Origin: Lepturacanthus savala
Taxonomy: Eukaryota; Chordata; Actinopteri; Scombriformes; Trichiuridae
DNA: 64,000 bases
Direction: 5' to 3'
Assembly: GCA_030544235.1 (NCBI GenBank)
Contig: CM060464.1
Location: forward strand, 33,499,602 to 33,563,601
Shown here in pieces: positions 9,735 to 19,564 of this stretch; position 1 is the stretch's first letter, and the number at the start of each line of letters is the position of its first letter. Under the pieces are notes generated by a model. That model had not been told where the DNA came from and searched no databases. It was given only the letters and a program-made list of their open reading frames with translations. A program made the translations under genes and the position numbers.

Positions 9735-11030
9735 TCATAGTTGTAAATAGCTATGCATAGGGAGTCCACAGTCTTGGCCGGGCTGTGGATTGCCCCACCT
9801 TCGTCTGTGGCTATTTCCCATGTGACCTGGTCGGTCACATGTTATGAAAGAAAAGACGGGACAGATCTTATTTATTGGCACCCAGTTTTGAGGAAAAAAA
9901 GAAGAAGAAACGTATGACACATCTTTTCCCACATGAAATGAATGAGAAGTTGTGAAACCTGACACATTTTCAGTAAAAGGCCCTATAGAAATTAGAAATA
10001 GTAGACTTGTAGTAGATACTGGTAGACTCAAAAGAATCCCTCCAACCCCCACAACTCTTACTGTTTCTTTGGATTTTTTCAACTTTATGGATTTTGTTGG
10101 TTTTAAATTCGAAAGTGAAGCTCCTGTATCCACAAGACATAAGGTCTCTATTTACCTCGATCATGAAATTAGGTTCTTCATTTGTTGTTGCCAATTTAAT
10201 TAGTGGAGCTTGGATAACATTTCCTTCTGTTTTAATTTGGTCACTGTCCTGACAGCTCTATGAGTTGTGCGGTGGGGGATGCTGGTATTCCTCCTGAGTT
10301 CTCCCTAATGCTGCCATAGGCAGGGTATATTTGTTTTGTTGTGCTCTATGTGGACAGTCCCCTACCCAGTGATCTGGCTCACCACAAAAGAAGAAGGATC
10401 ACATTCTGATTTGATTGATTGTCATGTATTTCTGTCCCTCCTTCCTCTGTTGTTGGTTCCCCTGCCTCTGCAACCTCTCGGAGCTCCGCCTGTATAGTGA
10501 GAAACTTGAACATACATTAGCATTTCTTGCATTTTATAATATATTTGTTCTGTATTATCCCAATGATGCTGAGCTAGCTCTACTAGTTTATTCATAGGTT
10601 TTCCTGAGGACCCAACTGTCATTTGCACTTTCAATTAAATTTTTGGTTGAAGGCTACTCACAAAGTTATATGCTGGATCACATTCCGCTGAACAGCTAAA
10701 GCTATCACATTGTAGAATGTCTGTGCTTCTTCGTAGGGTTACTGGGAATTTCACATATCTCCAAATGTGAAGGTCACCAGACATTGATTCATGCGTCACA
10801 TCAAAGCCAACTGAATTCCTTTGATGTTCCCCACCTTCCCTTTTGTTGACATCCAAATGTCTTTGTTTTCCTTGTGATTGCTTTGATCTCATGACATAGA
10901 AGCTATAGACCCACCACCATTCAGGGTTGACTTTCTGTAACAGACTTGGTCTGTGACAGTATAGATCACTGAGAATAAATTTCCCACCATACAGCAAACT
11001 TGTACAAGACTCTGGAATTTTCTTCAACAA
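9735..11030 (-). pseudogene. Retroelement gag-protease remnant
   Basis: On the minus strand, from high to low coordinates: a possible gag stretch (11030-10635, uncertain); a gag C-terminal segment with an Arg/Gly-rich run (CRGRGTNNRGRRDR, ending near 10422); a nucleocapsid-type zinc knuckle near 10340-10400 (CGEPDHWVGDC, whose first cysteine position reads Phe); then a retropepsin with VDTGAS at about 10116-10133, followed by residues continuing to 9735. Frames change between gag and protease and again just before VDTGAS. No reverse transcriptase, integrase or LTR was recognised. The element is a decayed LTR retroelement or endogenous retrovirus and is not functional. Confidence 0.65.
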
Positions 11031-11451
11031 ACATCACAAAAAAACCCAAAAACTGTAACTAAGCCGATTGCGCAGTATGACATTTTTCGGGGTACTTGTA
11101 TAGATGCTAGATTTCAGTGCTTCTCTGACTTCAAACTTCCGATTTACAAGGACAACTGAATGCACCTTGTTGCAAAAACACTGCGACGATCACTTTCTCC
11201 TTTATTTAACCTGTTTGTCGACTTACGTAGGGACAGTGTGGGAGAGGGGGACAGATCGGTGTCACTGTAAATGTGTCCTCTGTGCTATCTGCGCCCATGC
11301 AGACATAAAAAAGTTTTTTTATGTTTGTATAATATTTATTTTTGAAGGCGCATTTGTAACCCATAGATAGACCCACGCTCTGGTTCTTCCGGCCGGCATC
11401 CGACACAGTGCAACAGTTTTCACCCGTTTTATAAAAGTTAGCGGTTCACCA
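11031..11451. other. Unassigned spacer
   Basis: No supportable gene or repeat. It may include the 5' leader of the minus-strand retroelement that precedes it, but no LTR boundary can be seen. Confidence 0.3.
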
Positions 11452-11647
11452 AGTTAAAGCAAGAGTAACGAGACCGTTGGTTTTAAAAATGTAAGCAATA
11501 GAAAGTACAGACACTTGTGTGAAAATGTAATGACTAGAAGTCAGAAGTAGGCAGAAAAAATAGTAATGGAGTAAAGTATAGATACCTAAAAAGTGTGCTT
11601 AAGTACAGTAACAAAGTATTTGTACTTTATTACTTGACACCTCTGAT
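11452..11647. mobile_element. hAT-type non-autonomous end, copy 2
   Basis: Direct repeat of 5966-6163, in the same orientation, differing at roughly a dozen positions, and also ending acttgacacctctg. The two copies bracket about 5.3 kb that includes the hAT-like element and the gag-protease remnant. Confidence 0.5.
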
Positions 11648-12180
11648 GATACCCCAGTTTTTAAGCTGGAAGTGCTCAGTTCTGATGTTATGTTGTGTGT
11701 AGCTCCGAGTTCCGACGTCCAATAAAGCATCATCTCGACCCATGTGTGGTCCTAGAGGAGCAGGTTCTTTTGCCTGTGCCTGCCGCGTGAACCTGATTCA
11801 AATGGCTGAATGATTAACTCAAAGAGTAAGTGATGATTTATCTATTGAGCCAAAGAAGGAAACAAAAAATCAGCATTTTTTTTCTTTTAAGAACCAAAAG
11901 GTATAAATATCCAACGCCTGTTGCCTTTCCAAATAGACCCCCTATGGAAATGTTACCATCATCACCGCCATGTACTGCTAGTGTCTCTCTGTTTCTGGCA
12001 GTTTTGCAGGCCTGAATACCTACCTCTTGAGTGCTACCTCAGTTTGGATGTTGAATTCCAAAAAAGTTTGAGAAAGAACATGCTCCTCGAGTTGCTTTGT
12101 CTTTGATAGTAATGGGATTATGATGATGCTGTGTCTTAGGCCACGTGTATAATCTGTTTCAAATTAAGCTTCCAATCTAT
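11648..12180. other. Unassigned spacer
   Basis: Short open stretches around 11830-12106 have no family resemblance. Nothing supportable. Confidence 0.3.
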
Positions 12181-12379
12181 ATATTGGCACCGACTAATTT
12201 ATTTTATGTATTTTTTTTTATGTTACTTTATACTTTAAGTAGATTTATGAGCACATACTTTTTCAGTTTACTTGAGTAAAGACATCAAGTTGATACGTAA
12301 ACTTTTACCAGAGTGTTTTTAAACTGCAGTATCTATACTTTTACTTAAGTAACAAATGTGTGTACTTTTGACACCACTG
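12181..12379. mobile_element. hAT-type terminus, third copy (diverged)
   Basis: Ends cttttacttaagtaaca...gtacttttgacaccactg, again a CAGTGGTGTCAAAAGTA-type terminus. The left boundary is uncertain. It differs from the other two copies in its interior. Confidence 0.4.
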
Positions 12380-12428
12380 ATATAAACCCAGTTTTGTGCA
12401 ACCGGTTCCCAAAACTCAGTTAAAGGAA

Positions 12429-12452
12429 GGGTAGGGTTAGGGTTAGGGTTAA
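12429..12452. repeat. Short interstitial telomere-like repeat
   Basis: Contains gggttagggttagggtt, about three and a half TTAGGG units, the vertebrate telomere repeat. It is far too short to be a functional telomere. It could be a relic of telomerase-filled break repair or chance. Confidence 0.75.
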
Positions 12453-12616
12453 ACTTGCTTCAAGCAGGCAGCATTTAAAAAAAAACACCTCACAAGACCA
12501 ACCCCCTGTCTCCAGACTCCCCCGTGAAGCCACGTCCCCAGAGAACAGGAGCGTGCACCACTTGTTCTCGAAGGTTAGCGAATGCAACGCTACTACATTC
12601 CGCTACGTTTTTTCGT
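12453..12616. other. Short region upstream of P2X7-like gene
   Basis: Moderately GC-richer (around 12500-12560) and immediately upstream of the candidate first exon at 12617, so it may hold the promoter. No motif was recognised. It lies outside the inverted-repeat arm and has no counterpart in the left arm. Confidence 0.3.
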
Positions 12617-13759
12617 ATGGCTCATTCACAGGTAAAAAAATTCCTCACAACATCATAATTAACCTAAAAGACGAACATTATGGCTATTTAAAGTTATATT
12701 TATTAATATATTAGATTAGAGGTTTGACTTTTCAGTTTTTATTTTTATAGGTGTAAGCCAGTAAAAACAGCAAATCTCTGTTAACTGTTCGCCTTGTTGC
12801 TTTGAACGCATTGAGCAGTGTATATCACCATTATGTTTTTTTTGACCAAATATCTTTACAGTAGTGTGCAGAACTTTACATCATAGCTAAAGTTATCCTA
12901 ATTTATCAAGTTTATAATATGTAGCTGAATCACAAGTGTGTTTTGTTTGACTTTTAGCTGTGTTAAATAAATTGTTCATTTATTTAGAGCTTCCATGATG
13001 AGAGCCTTGTTGGTTCTGATTCTGATTATACTCTGGAGCCATCTACATCCAGAGAACAACCCCAGCGACATGTAAGAGGAGCACCAAGGGCCCGAAGAGG
13101 AAGAAGAGGAAGAGGAAGGGCACGCGGAGACCGGACAAGTGGTCTTGTAGACGAAGACATAAAAAGAGTACAAGATCTTCAAGCCCGAAGGATTGCTGAC
13201 GAGCAGGTATTTATCACATTACTTCTCTGTTATCCATTTTAAATAGCCCATTATAACTGATTTTATTTTGTTAGTTTTTATTGTTTTCATGTATAACTTA
13301 TGCTTTTATGTAGCACTTTGAGATTGTTTTCAATGAAAATGCATTACAAATCAAATGATATTGCTTTTTAAATGTATCTTGCCTCTGACAAAGTACTGTT
13401 TTTATCTTAATCGAGTTTTCAGTGACTTGTTAACTTACCTATAATGGACTGTATACATAAAATACAAGGACAACATGGCTGTTCTTTAGAGTTTGTTATT
13501 TTATTTACAGGCCAGGATTCACTCACTGAGCTTAGCACAATCACATGAACTGCTGGAGCTCTGTCTGACCCGTGACTTCAGTCTAATGCTCGACGTGCTC
13601 CAACTTACATCCAGTGCCCCTCCATCAGACCCCCCAGCTGCAGGGCGACCCCCATGGTGTGTCTACACAAACTGCCAGGAGATGCCCACGGATATAGAGA
13701 GAAAATGCTGTGGACAAGTTCAGGACTCCTGCTACTGGCAGTTGTGTGGATCTGTATGA
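12617..13759 (+). CDS. P2X7-like cytoplasmic domain protein (3 exons)
   Basis: Predicted join 12617-12631, 12988-13206, 13511-13759. Exon 1 encodes MAHSQ and ends CAG|gtaaaa. Exon 2 follows tatttag, is 219 bp, and encodes an acidic Ser/Asp stretch then an Arg/Gly-rich basic run (about residues 33-55), ending CAG|gtattt. Exon 3 follows tttacag and encodes a helix-like segment (SHELLELCLTRDFSLMLDVL) and WCVYTNCQEMPTDIERKCC, then stops. All junctions are phase 0, giving about 160 residues. The W-C-x-C-x-x-C-x-x-M-P...CC layout is that of the C-terminal ballast domain of the P2X7 receptor and the stand-alone P2X7-like proteins of fish. Here one cysteine reads Tyr, and the usual C-terminal half is absent. 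There are no receptor membrane segments. Function is unknown, and it may be an element-borne gene. Exon 1 is the weakest part of the model. Confidence 0.6.
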
Positions 13760-14079
13760 TATATTTAAAGTTAAAACTAAATAAATCACAGTTTATTGGT
13801 CAGGAGACTCAAGAAAATAAAAAAAAAAAACATTAAAACAAAGACATATAGAATATATCAGGATCACATCAAGAAAAAAAGAGTAAAAACTATGAATACA
13901 CATTTAAACTACTCAGGACTTTCAGTGGGAAAATAATGATGAATAAAATAATTACTTTTTAATCTCTAAATCGTTGAATTATCAAATTTATCGGTTTCGG
14001 AATCTTCTGGAAGGACTGACGTCATCATCCAGCATAGACAGCGGCCATCTTGTTCTCTCCCTTTGACTCTCAGCTCCAC

Positions 14080-14980
14080 TCAGTAATTATGGGAATTGTC
14101 GTTCACTTTGAAGAACTAGTTCAGTTCAGACCGTTCAGTAAAAAAACCCATTCATTTCGTTCATTTCGTTCACTCTGTGCTTTCTGCTTTCCTATTCAAC
14201 AAATAAAATGCAACAAAATGATTTCTGATGTCAGACATGGAACCACCAGCTTATTTTATTTGACAAAAATAACTGCTCAATTAAATGTACAATCAAAAAT
14301 AAACAAACAAGTATGAAATTAACTATTAACATAATATTAAGATGCTGTGTATTGAAAAAAATAAAAAATAATAATGGATCAGTGATCGGTTCGCACCCAC
14401 TAACAGGGAAGCGGATCAGTGAACGGCTCGCACCCACTTAGAGGAAAGTAGTTCAGTGAAGTTGAACACTGTACACTGAACTACTTTCCTCTAAGTGGGT
14501 GTGAACCGTTCACTGTACTACTTTCCTCTAAGTGGGTGCGAGCTGTTCACTGAACTACTTTCCTCTAAGTGGGTGTGAGCTGTTCACTGAACTACTTTCC
14601 TATTAGTGGGTGCGAGCCATTCACTGAACTACTTTCCTTTAAGTGGGTGCAAACCGTTCACTGAACTACTTTCCTCTAAGTGGGTCGAGCCGTTCACTGA
14701 ACTACTTTCCTCTAAGTGGGTGTGAGCTGTTCACTGAACTACTTTCCTCTAAGTGGGTGCGAACCTTTCACTGGTCCGCTTCCCTGTTAGTGGGTGCGAA
14801 CCGTTCACTGAACCGCTTCCCTGCTAGTGGGTGTGAATCGTTCACTGAACTACTTTCCTCCAAGTGGGTCTGAGCCACTTAATGAACGGCTTCACGTGAA
14901 ATAGTTCTGAACGAATCCACTGAATTTAAGGGGAAGCCGTTCAGTGTACGGTTCGCTCTTGTACTGTTGGTGTCTGTGTC

Positions 14981-15012
<32 letters not shown>

Positions 15013-15330
15013 GCTTTTTAAAACTCAGACATTTTACAGTAAAGGTTGGTTAAAAACAAGAACAACAATAATACTGTTAACATTATTATTAATAATAATA
15101 ACTATTGTTATTATGCCACACTGAATAATAATAACTATTGTTATTATTATTGTCCTTATTAAAAATAACCAATAAATCAGAAATCATTTTGTTGCATTTT
15201 ATTGTCCAATAGGAAACACACCAGCACACACATACACACATAGACACACGCCCCAACCCCTCCCCCCCACGATCTGAAATGAACTAGTTCTTCAAAGTGA
15301 ACGACAATTCCCAAAGTGGCTCGGCGGAGC
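14080..15330. repeat. Nested inverted repeat inside right arm
   Basis: The segment around 14090-14235 (gggaattgtcgttcactttg, then gaactagttc, then aaatgcaacaaaatgatttc) recurs as its reverse complement at about 15178-15315, enclosing the 37-bp minisatellite and AT-rich DNA. The left arm has the mirror arrangement (about 1150-1280 and 2500-2640). Each arm is therefore itself a fold-back. Confidence 0.75.
14375..14895. repeat. 37-bp minisatellite, right arm
   Basis: About twelve units of the same 37-bp repeat as 1570-1965 (actactttcctctaagtggg joined to tgagccgttcactgaac variants). The first two units are inverted relative to the rest, giving a hairpin around 14430-14500. Confidence 0.9.
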
Positions 15331-15334
15331 ACCA

Positions 15335-15338
<4 letters not shown>

Positions 15339-15398
<60 letters not shown>
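15339..15398. repeat. (CA)n microsatellite, right arm
   Basis: About 30 CA dinucleotides; mirror of the shorter GT tract at 1081-1117. Confidence 0.95.
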
Positions 15399-15400
<2 letters not shown>

Positions 15401-15549
15401 CCCGCCCTCTTCACGCGTGTAGTACAATCAGGAAAGCTGCTGCTGTTTTCTAGCTCGCCGAGGGAGGAAATATGATCGGTGACCAGACTGTTCAGCCAAT
15501 TAAGGACGCCTCGAACGAAAAGAACAGGTCTTTTCGAGGAAGTGAACTA

Positions 15550-15733
15550 GTTCACCCCGTTCACTAAAAAGAACTAGTTCTTTTGATTCGTTCACTACCA
15601 CTCAGAGAACAAAGGACTTTGCTGCTGCTCCGCTGTTTATTGGACTATTCGACAGATTTCGACGAAAATCGCATGTTTGTGGATTATTTAATCGTTTCCT
15701 TGAATCCCGGACGCCTGTGACCGGCTTCAACAG
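15550..15733 (+). promoter_or_regulatory. Outward-facing promoter and 5' exon, right arm
   Basis: Upstream there is a CCAAT-type box (cagccaattaagg near 15500) and palindromic gaactagttc motifs. Then comes a non-coding exon that ends ggcttcaacag at 15733, followed by the consensus donor gtaagatag. No start codon with a sustained frame lies in the exon, so it would be 5' UTR. A downstream partner exon was not found before the retroelements at 16810. The exon is mirrored at 781 in the left arm, where it also points away from the spacer. Confidence 0.4.
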
Positions 15734-16506
15734 GTAAGATAGACTTCTTCTGAGTAAATGACTGTTTTCTTTGCCTCATCATCCCGTTAGCATTAGCCTG
15801 AGTGCTTCTGACATAACTGCTGTTAGTTTTAGTATTTAAGTGGTTTTATGTCCGTGTGGCAGTCTGTGTCCGAGACGAAAAGTTATGTTATTTGCTTTTT
15901 TGGTCGTTTTTTTTACCGTGTGATGTTGATGTGTGATGTTAGCATTAATGCTGTTGTTAGCCGCGTGTGTGTGTCGTACTATGACTGGGTGGGTGTTTCT
16001 TGGTGAGGAAAATTTATATTTTTGACAGGATTGTTGTGATTGTTCGTGTATTGTGGTTATTGTTAGCATTAGTGCCATTAGGCCGCTAGCTTCTTAGCCC
16101 TTTGTGTAAGACATAACTAATGTTACTGTACTTGGAGGGTGTGTGTGAGAAAATCTGCTTTTGATAGAATGAGCGTTTATTAATCACTGTCGTGTGATCT
16201 TAATGGAGTTAAAGTTTTGCAGTTAAGAAGTTTAAGTACATCAGTATTATGTACTGTATAATATAATATCAGAATATTGATATTGACATCAGTCATTTTC
16301 AGTCAGATATTAATCAGAGTTTATTATTCTGTTTCTAGTATTGCCTAAACAATACTACTGTTTTTAATATACTTTATGTAAGGCGACCTTGAGGCTACGA
16401 AAGGCGCCCAATAAATAAAATGTATTATTATTATTATTATTTATATAGTGACTTTACTTTTAGTTGAGTTTTAATAAACACATCTAGCTAGTCTTGTGAG
16501 TTAATG

Positions 16507-16810
16507 TAGTAAAGTATTGCAGTAAAGATGTAAACAGTGTATCTCTGGTATTTATTTGTAGTCAATAATATCACACAGTAATCTGAGTCAATGGAGTTTA
16601 TTGGTGTGTGTGTGTAGTTGAACATACACAGCAAAATCACAAGTGTTAATTCAACTCGCACAGAGTTAATCTGAACACTTTTCCCGCGTTTATATAATTC
16701 TGACGGATTCTGAGTAAAAATTACACTTAACAGTGTTAATATTTTCACTCTTTAATAGTGTTAAAATTTGACACCCTCAGTGTCATTTTATGACACCACA
16801 TCGGTGCACT
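16507..16810. other. Short-element-like DNA beyond the right arm
   Basis: Contains repeated half-sites (gtgttaa/ttaacac, tgacaccctcagtgtcattt, tatgacacc) of a type common in small fish non-autonomous elements. Boundaries are not resolved. No gene. Confidence 0.4.
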
Positions 16811-17775
16811 TTTTTTATACTTTGTTTTTATTGTTTTAACATTTAAATATGCAAAGTTTTCACAAAATACATATGTACACAATACAGGTACAACAGACAG
16901 GGCCATCTATAGCAAAACAAAATGCAAGATATCACTCACAGCTGATAGTTAGAAAATAAATAATAATAATAAATAAAATGAGTTGGCCTAACGGGCCTTC
17001 ATGTCCATAGCTCTCACGTGAGTCACTCTCGGTTTAACATTTCAGTCCGTAGTGAAACAGGGTACCCCCCAGGGGTGCGTGTTCCTCCACACATTCATCA
17101 TGGTGTCTAATTTGGGAATCTCAGCACGGAAAAGTTCAAAATTCTCCACACAGAGCATTCCAAAATCAATGAGATTGCTTCTGGTCCAAGTAAAATTGTC
17201 GGGCACTCATTACTCAGCCATTTCCTGGTTATTGCTTTCTTACTACTTGCTAATAGTATTTGTAATAAGTACCTATCTTGTTTATTCATCACAATCGGTG
17301 TTTCCTAAATATATAACACTGAAGCTTAGGTCAAGCTGCATGTTAATTATTGAGCTGATTGCTGTTACTACCTCTACCCAATATGAAGAAATATTAGGGC
17401 AATCCCAAAATATATGGAAGTGGCCAGCAGACATGTCACCACACCTTCTCCAACACTGTCCGTGTTCTGGGTTGTTAGTCTGTAAGCTTTTAATTTTGGG
17501 AGTTATGAAAAACCTTAAATTGTGCTTCTTTCTCCCATCTTGATTTAATATACATTGTGGAATGACCCCTGTCCAGTTGTAGAGCAGAATAAATCCTGGA
17601 GATCAGTTTTCTGTCAGTATCACCCTTCCATGCCTTATATATCCTGATCAGGTTCATTCCTTCTTCTCCAATAGTTTTTATGTTTTTATCAAAATAGTGT
17701 CTTAGTTGAAGGTATCTGAAGAAATCGCGTTTGTCCAGATCATGAGTTTCTGTGAGGCGTTGAAAGGGATCTAAT
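16811..17775 (-). mobile_element. L1-like LINE 3' end, 5'-truncated
   Basis: On the minus strand it encodes the C-terminal part of an L1-type ORF2 (DFFRYLQLRHYF, then HIFWDCP, then LLASSKKAITRKWL), ending at a stop near 17107. A 3' UTR follows, ending in an A-rich tail with an aataaaa signal near 16811-16840. The reading frame shifts near 17290 and near 17490, so the fragment is dead. The 5' edge is set at about 17775, where the L1 residues give way to retroviral env-like residues. No target duplication was found. Confidence 0.75.
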
Positions 17776-18030
17776 CCCCTCGAACGCCATAAGGGAGTTT
17801 GCTGATAACTGATGTAAACTGCCTCAAACCCACTCTGTGTCCAGTTTGAATTGGATATAAGTGATTCTATCTGCACATTTGTTAATCGTATACCACCACT
17901 AAAGAAAGGACTCAAATCCTCCTGCTATCTCATTAGCCAATTTGTATTTATCAAGAATCCTGCATGGCACACCAATTGCATCCATATAAGTAGGGTTATT
18001 GTCATGAATTGAACATATTTGTGATGTGAT
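17776..18030 (-). pseudogene. Retroviral env-like fragment
   Basis: The minus strand reads segments such as MDAIGVP, DKYKLANEIAGGFES and TINKCADRI, which resemble the env/transmembrane-region text found in fish endogenous retroviruses. There is an in-frame stop after the GFESFL segment, and the L1 at 16811-17775 interrupts it. It continues the minus-strand provirus to its right. Confidence 0.5.
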
Positions 18031-18053
18031 ATTTGTATATAGTTTCACCAAAT

Positions 18054-18620
18054 CTACGCATTGTGTCCATGGCCTTCCTGTTTACTCAATACACGTTTTA
18101 ATCTATTTTTTTTTCTTTTATTCATTCTTTCTACTAACCCAGCGCTTTGAGGGTGGTAAGCACAGTGATTTTTCAAATCAATATGAAACATTACTTCAAT
18201 TTTCTTCACAACCTGATTGACAAAATGAGCTTCATTATCACTATAAATTTTCTCAGGAATTCCATATCTGGAAATAATGTCTTCACAAAGCACTTTTGCC
18301 ACCGTCAATGCATCTGGATGTTGAGTAGGAAAGAGTTCAATCCATTTGAAAATGCATCTATTATGACCAAACAATACTTCTTACCTTCACTTTGGTTTAA
18401 CTCTCTAAAGTCCATATGTATAATTTGAAATGAATATTTAATTGTGTTTAGCGCATGTCAAACATGCTCTACAAAAAATGTTTGCATAAGAGTTAAATCC
18501 ATATGTTGTATATTGTTGGTGTACCTGTCCTACCATCCCTCCTGTTGAGACATGTGTAACACCATGGCTCAATATTGCTGCCGATTTATATAGGTTTGGT
18601 AGGATAGGTTTATTGTTGGG
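18054..18620 (-). pseudogene. Retroviral integrase remnant
   Basis: The minus strand has a CRACLTCAKH zinc-finger end near 18440-18480, then a catalytic core with WIELFPTQHPDA, the second acidic site YSDNEAHF (DN, as in retroviral integrases) and the glutamate region HPQSAGLVERMN, ending at about 18054. Stops and a frame change occur between the zinc-finger and core parts (near 18375-18430). Reverse transcriptase and RNase H are missing between this and the protease/nucleocapsid text to the right. Confidence 0.8.
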
Positions 18621-19056
18621 TCATACATAGATGTCATTTTTTAAATTTTGCACTGTTTTTCTTTCTTCAATTTCTTTTTCAGAAAAGTCAAAGGTTTTCC
18701 ATTTACCAATAAGGTTCTTTTGGGTTTTACTCCGTCCATTAATAACAAATCTTGCAAGTTTAACACTTCTTCTGTTTCACATTCTGTTGCATCTCCTTCC
18801 TCACTTTCGATGGCTCTCTGCTTCACTTACTCTATTTCAGACTTCCATTTCAACTTTCCTTCTCTTCTCTTCTGTAACACACTTCAAATCTGGTCATTTC
18901 TGACTTTCCCTCTGATCTCTTCCTTTCCTTCTCAGGACAATATCTATGTGTCCTTCCTTTCCACAACACCAACATACTGACATGTTCATTCTAAATCCAT
19001 CTCTTCTCATTTTCTTCTGTTTGCTTTTTCTCTCACCTTCCTCTCTCTAGTTGCTG
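18621..19056 (-). pseudogene. Retroviral nucleocapsid/protease-region remnant
   Basis: On the minus strand a CCHC knuckle begins CWCCGKEGH near 18940-18985, but its last cysteine falls in another frame because of a one-base change. An open stretch at 18826-18641 (VKPKRTLLVNGKPLTFL) follows, which may be the start of the protease. No active-site DTG was seen. Part of the minus-strand provirus. Confidence 0.5.
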
Positions 19057-19564
19057 CTATCTGTTAGAATGATGCATATAAGTTATCCCATATTTACTCA
19101 TTTCCATTCTTTTATTCTGTGTTCTGTAATAAGTTGTGTGTGTGTCCTTTTCTGAGTTATCTTCTAGGTGGACAATGGAGATGTTGCAGCTGTTGACTTG
19201 ACCAAGATCTGAACTTCCTTCCAACTGTTCAATGATTTTACCAGGCTCCTGTCGTAATGACAGGAAAGTTGTAAACATGTTTACATTCTAGATAAGGAAA
19301 AACAAGACCATGTGTTAGTTAGACATTTACAACAGTTTAGGTTGTTGCTGACCTTTCCCCCTCCCCTTAGAAGCAACAACCATTTGTCATTAGGGAAGCC
19401 TTCAATAAATAGGAGAGCAGGAGATAGAATCAGAGTAGGTAGGAGAATTGTAACTGTGCACATCTCCATCTGCTCTCCTTGCAAGTAAAACTTAATTCTG
19501 TTGTCTTCTCTCCTCTTTGTGTTTGTGTATTTAATATTTTAGGTTGTTTGAACCTGACACTATC
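19057..19564 (+). mobile_element. Solo LTR with 5-bp target duplication
   Basis: The LTR runs 19062-19559 (498 bp), beginning tgttagaatg and ending tgaacctgaca, i.e. TG...CA. It is flanked on both sides by ctatc (19057-19061 and 19560-19564). It is clearly related to the LTR at 20550-21109 but lies in the opposite direction. It sits inside the minus-strand provirus, so it is a later insertion reduced by LTR-LTR recombination. Confidence 0.88.

Larger units (their letters stand above)
12735..16506. repeat. Right arm of giant inverted repeat
   Basis: Mirror of 1-4145. It holds exons 2 and 3 of the P2X7-like gene, the 37-bp minisatellite, the CA tract and the outward-facing exon in the same relative order. 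Exon 1 of the gene (12617) falls just outside this arm. The match to the left arm ends at 16506 only because the window starts there, so the arm may be longer. Confidence 0.93.

Noticed and set aside
5966..11647. The two direct repeats as LTRs of the gag-protease element between them
   Set aside because: They are about 190 bp, end in a hAT-type CTCTG terminus rather than TG...CA, enclose an independent hAT-like element, and no primer site follows either.
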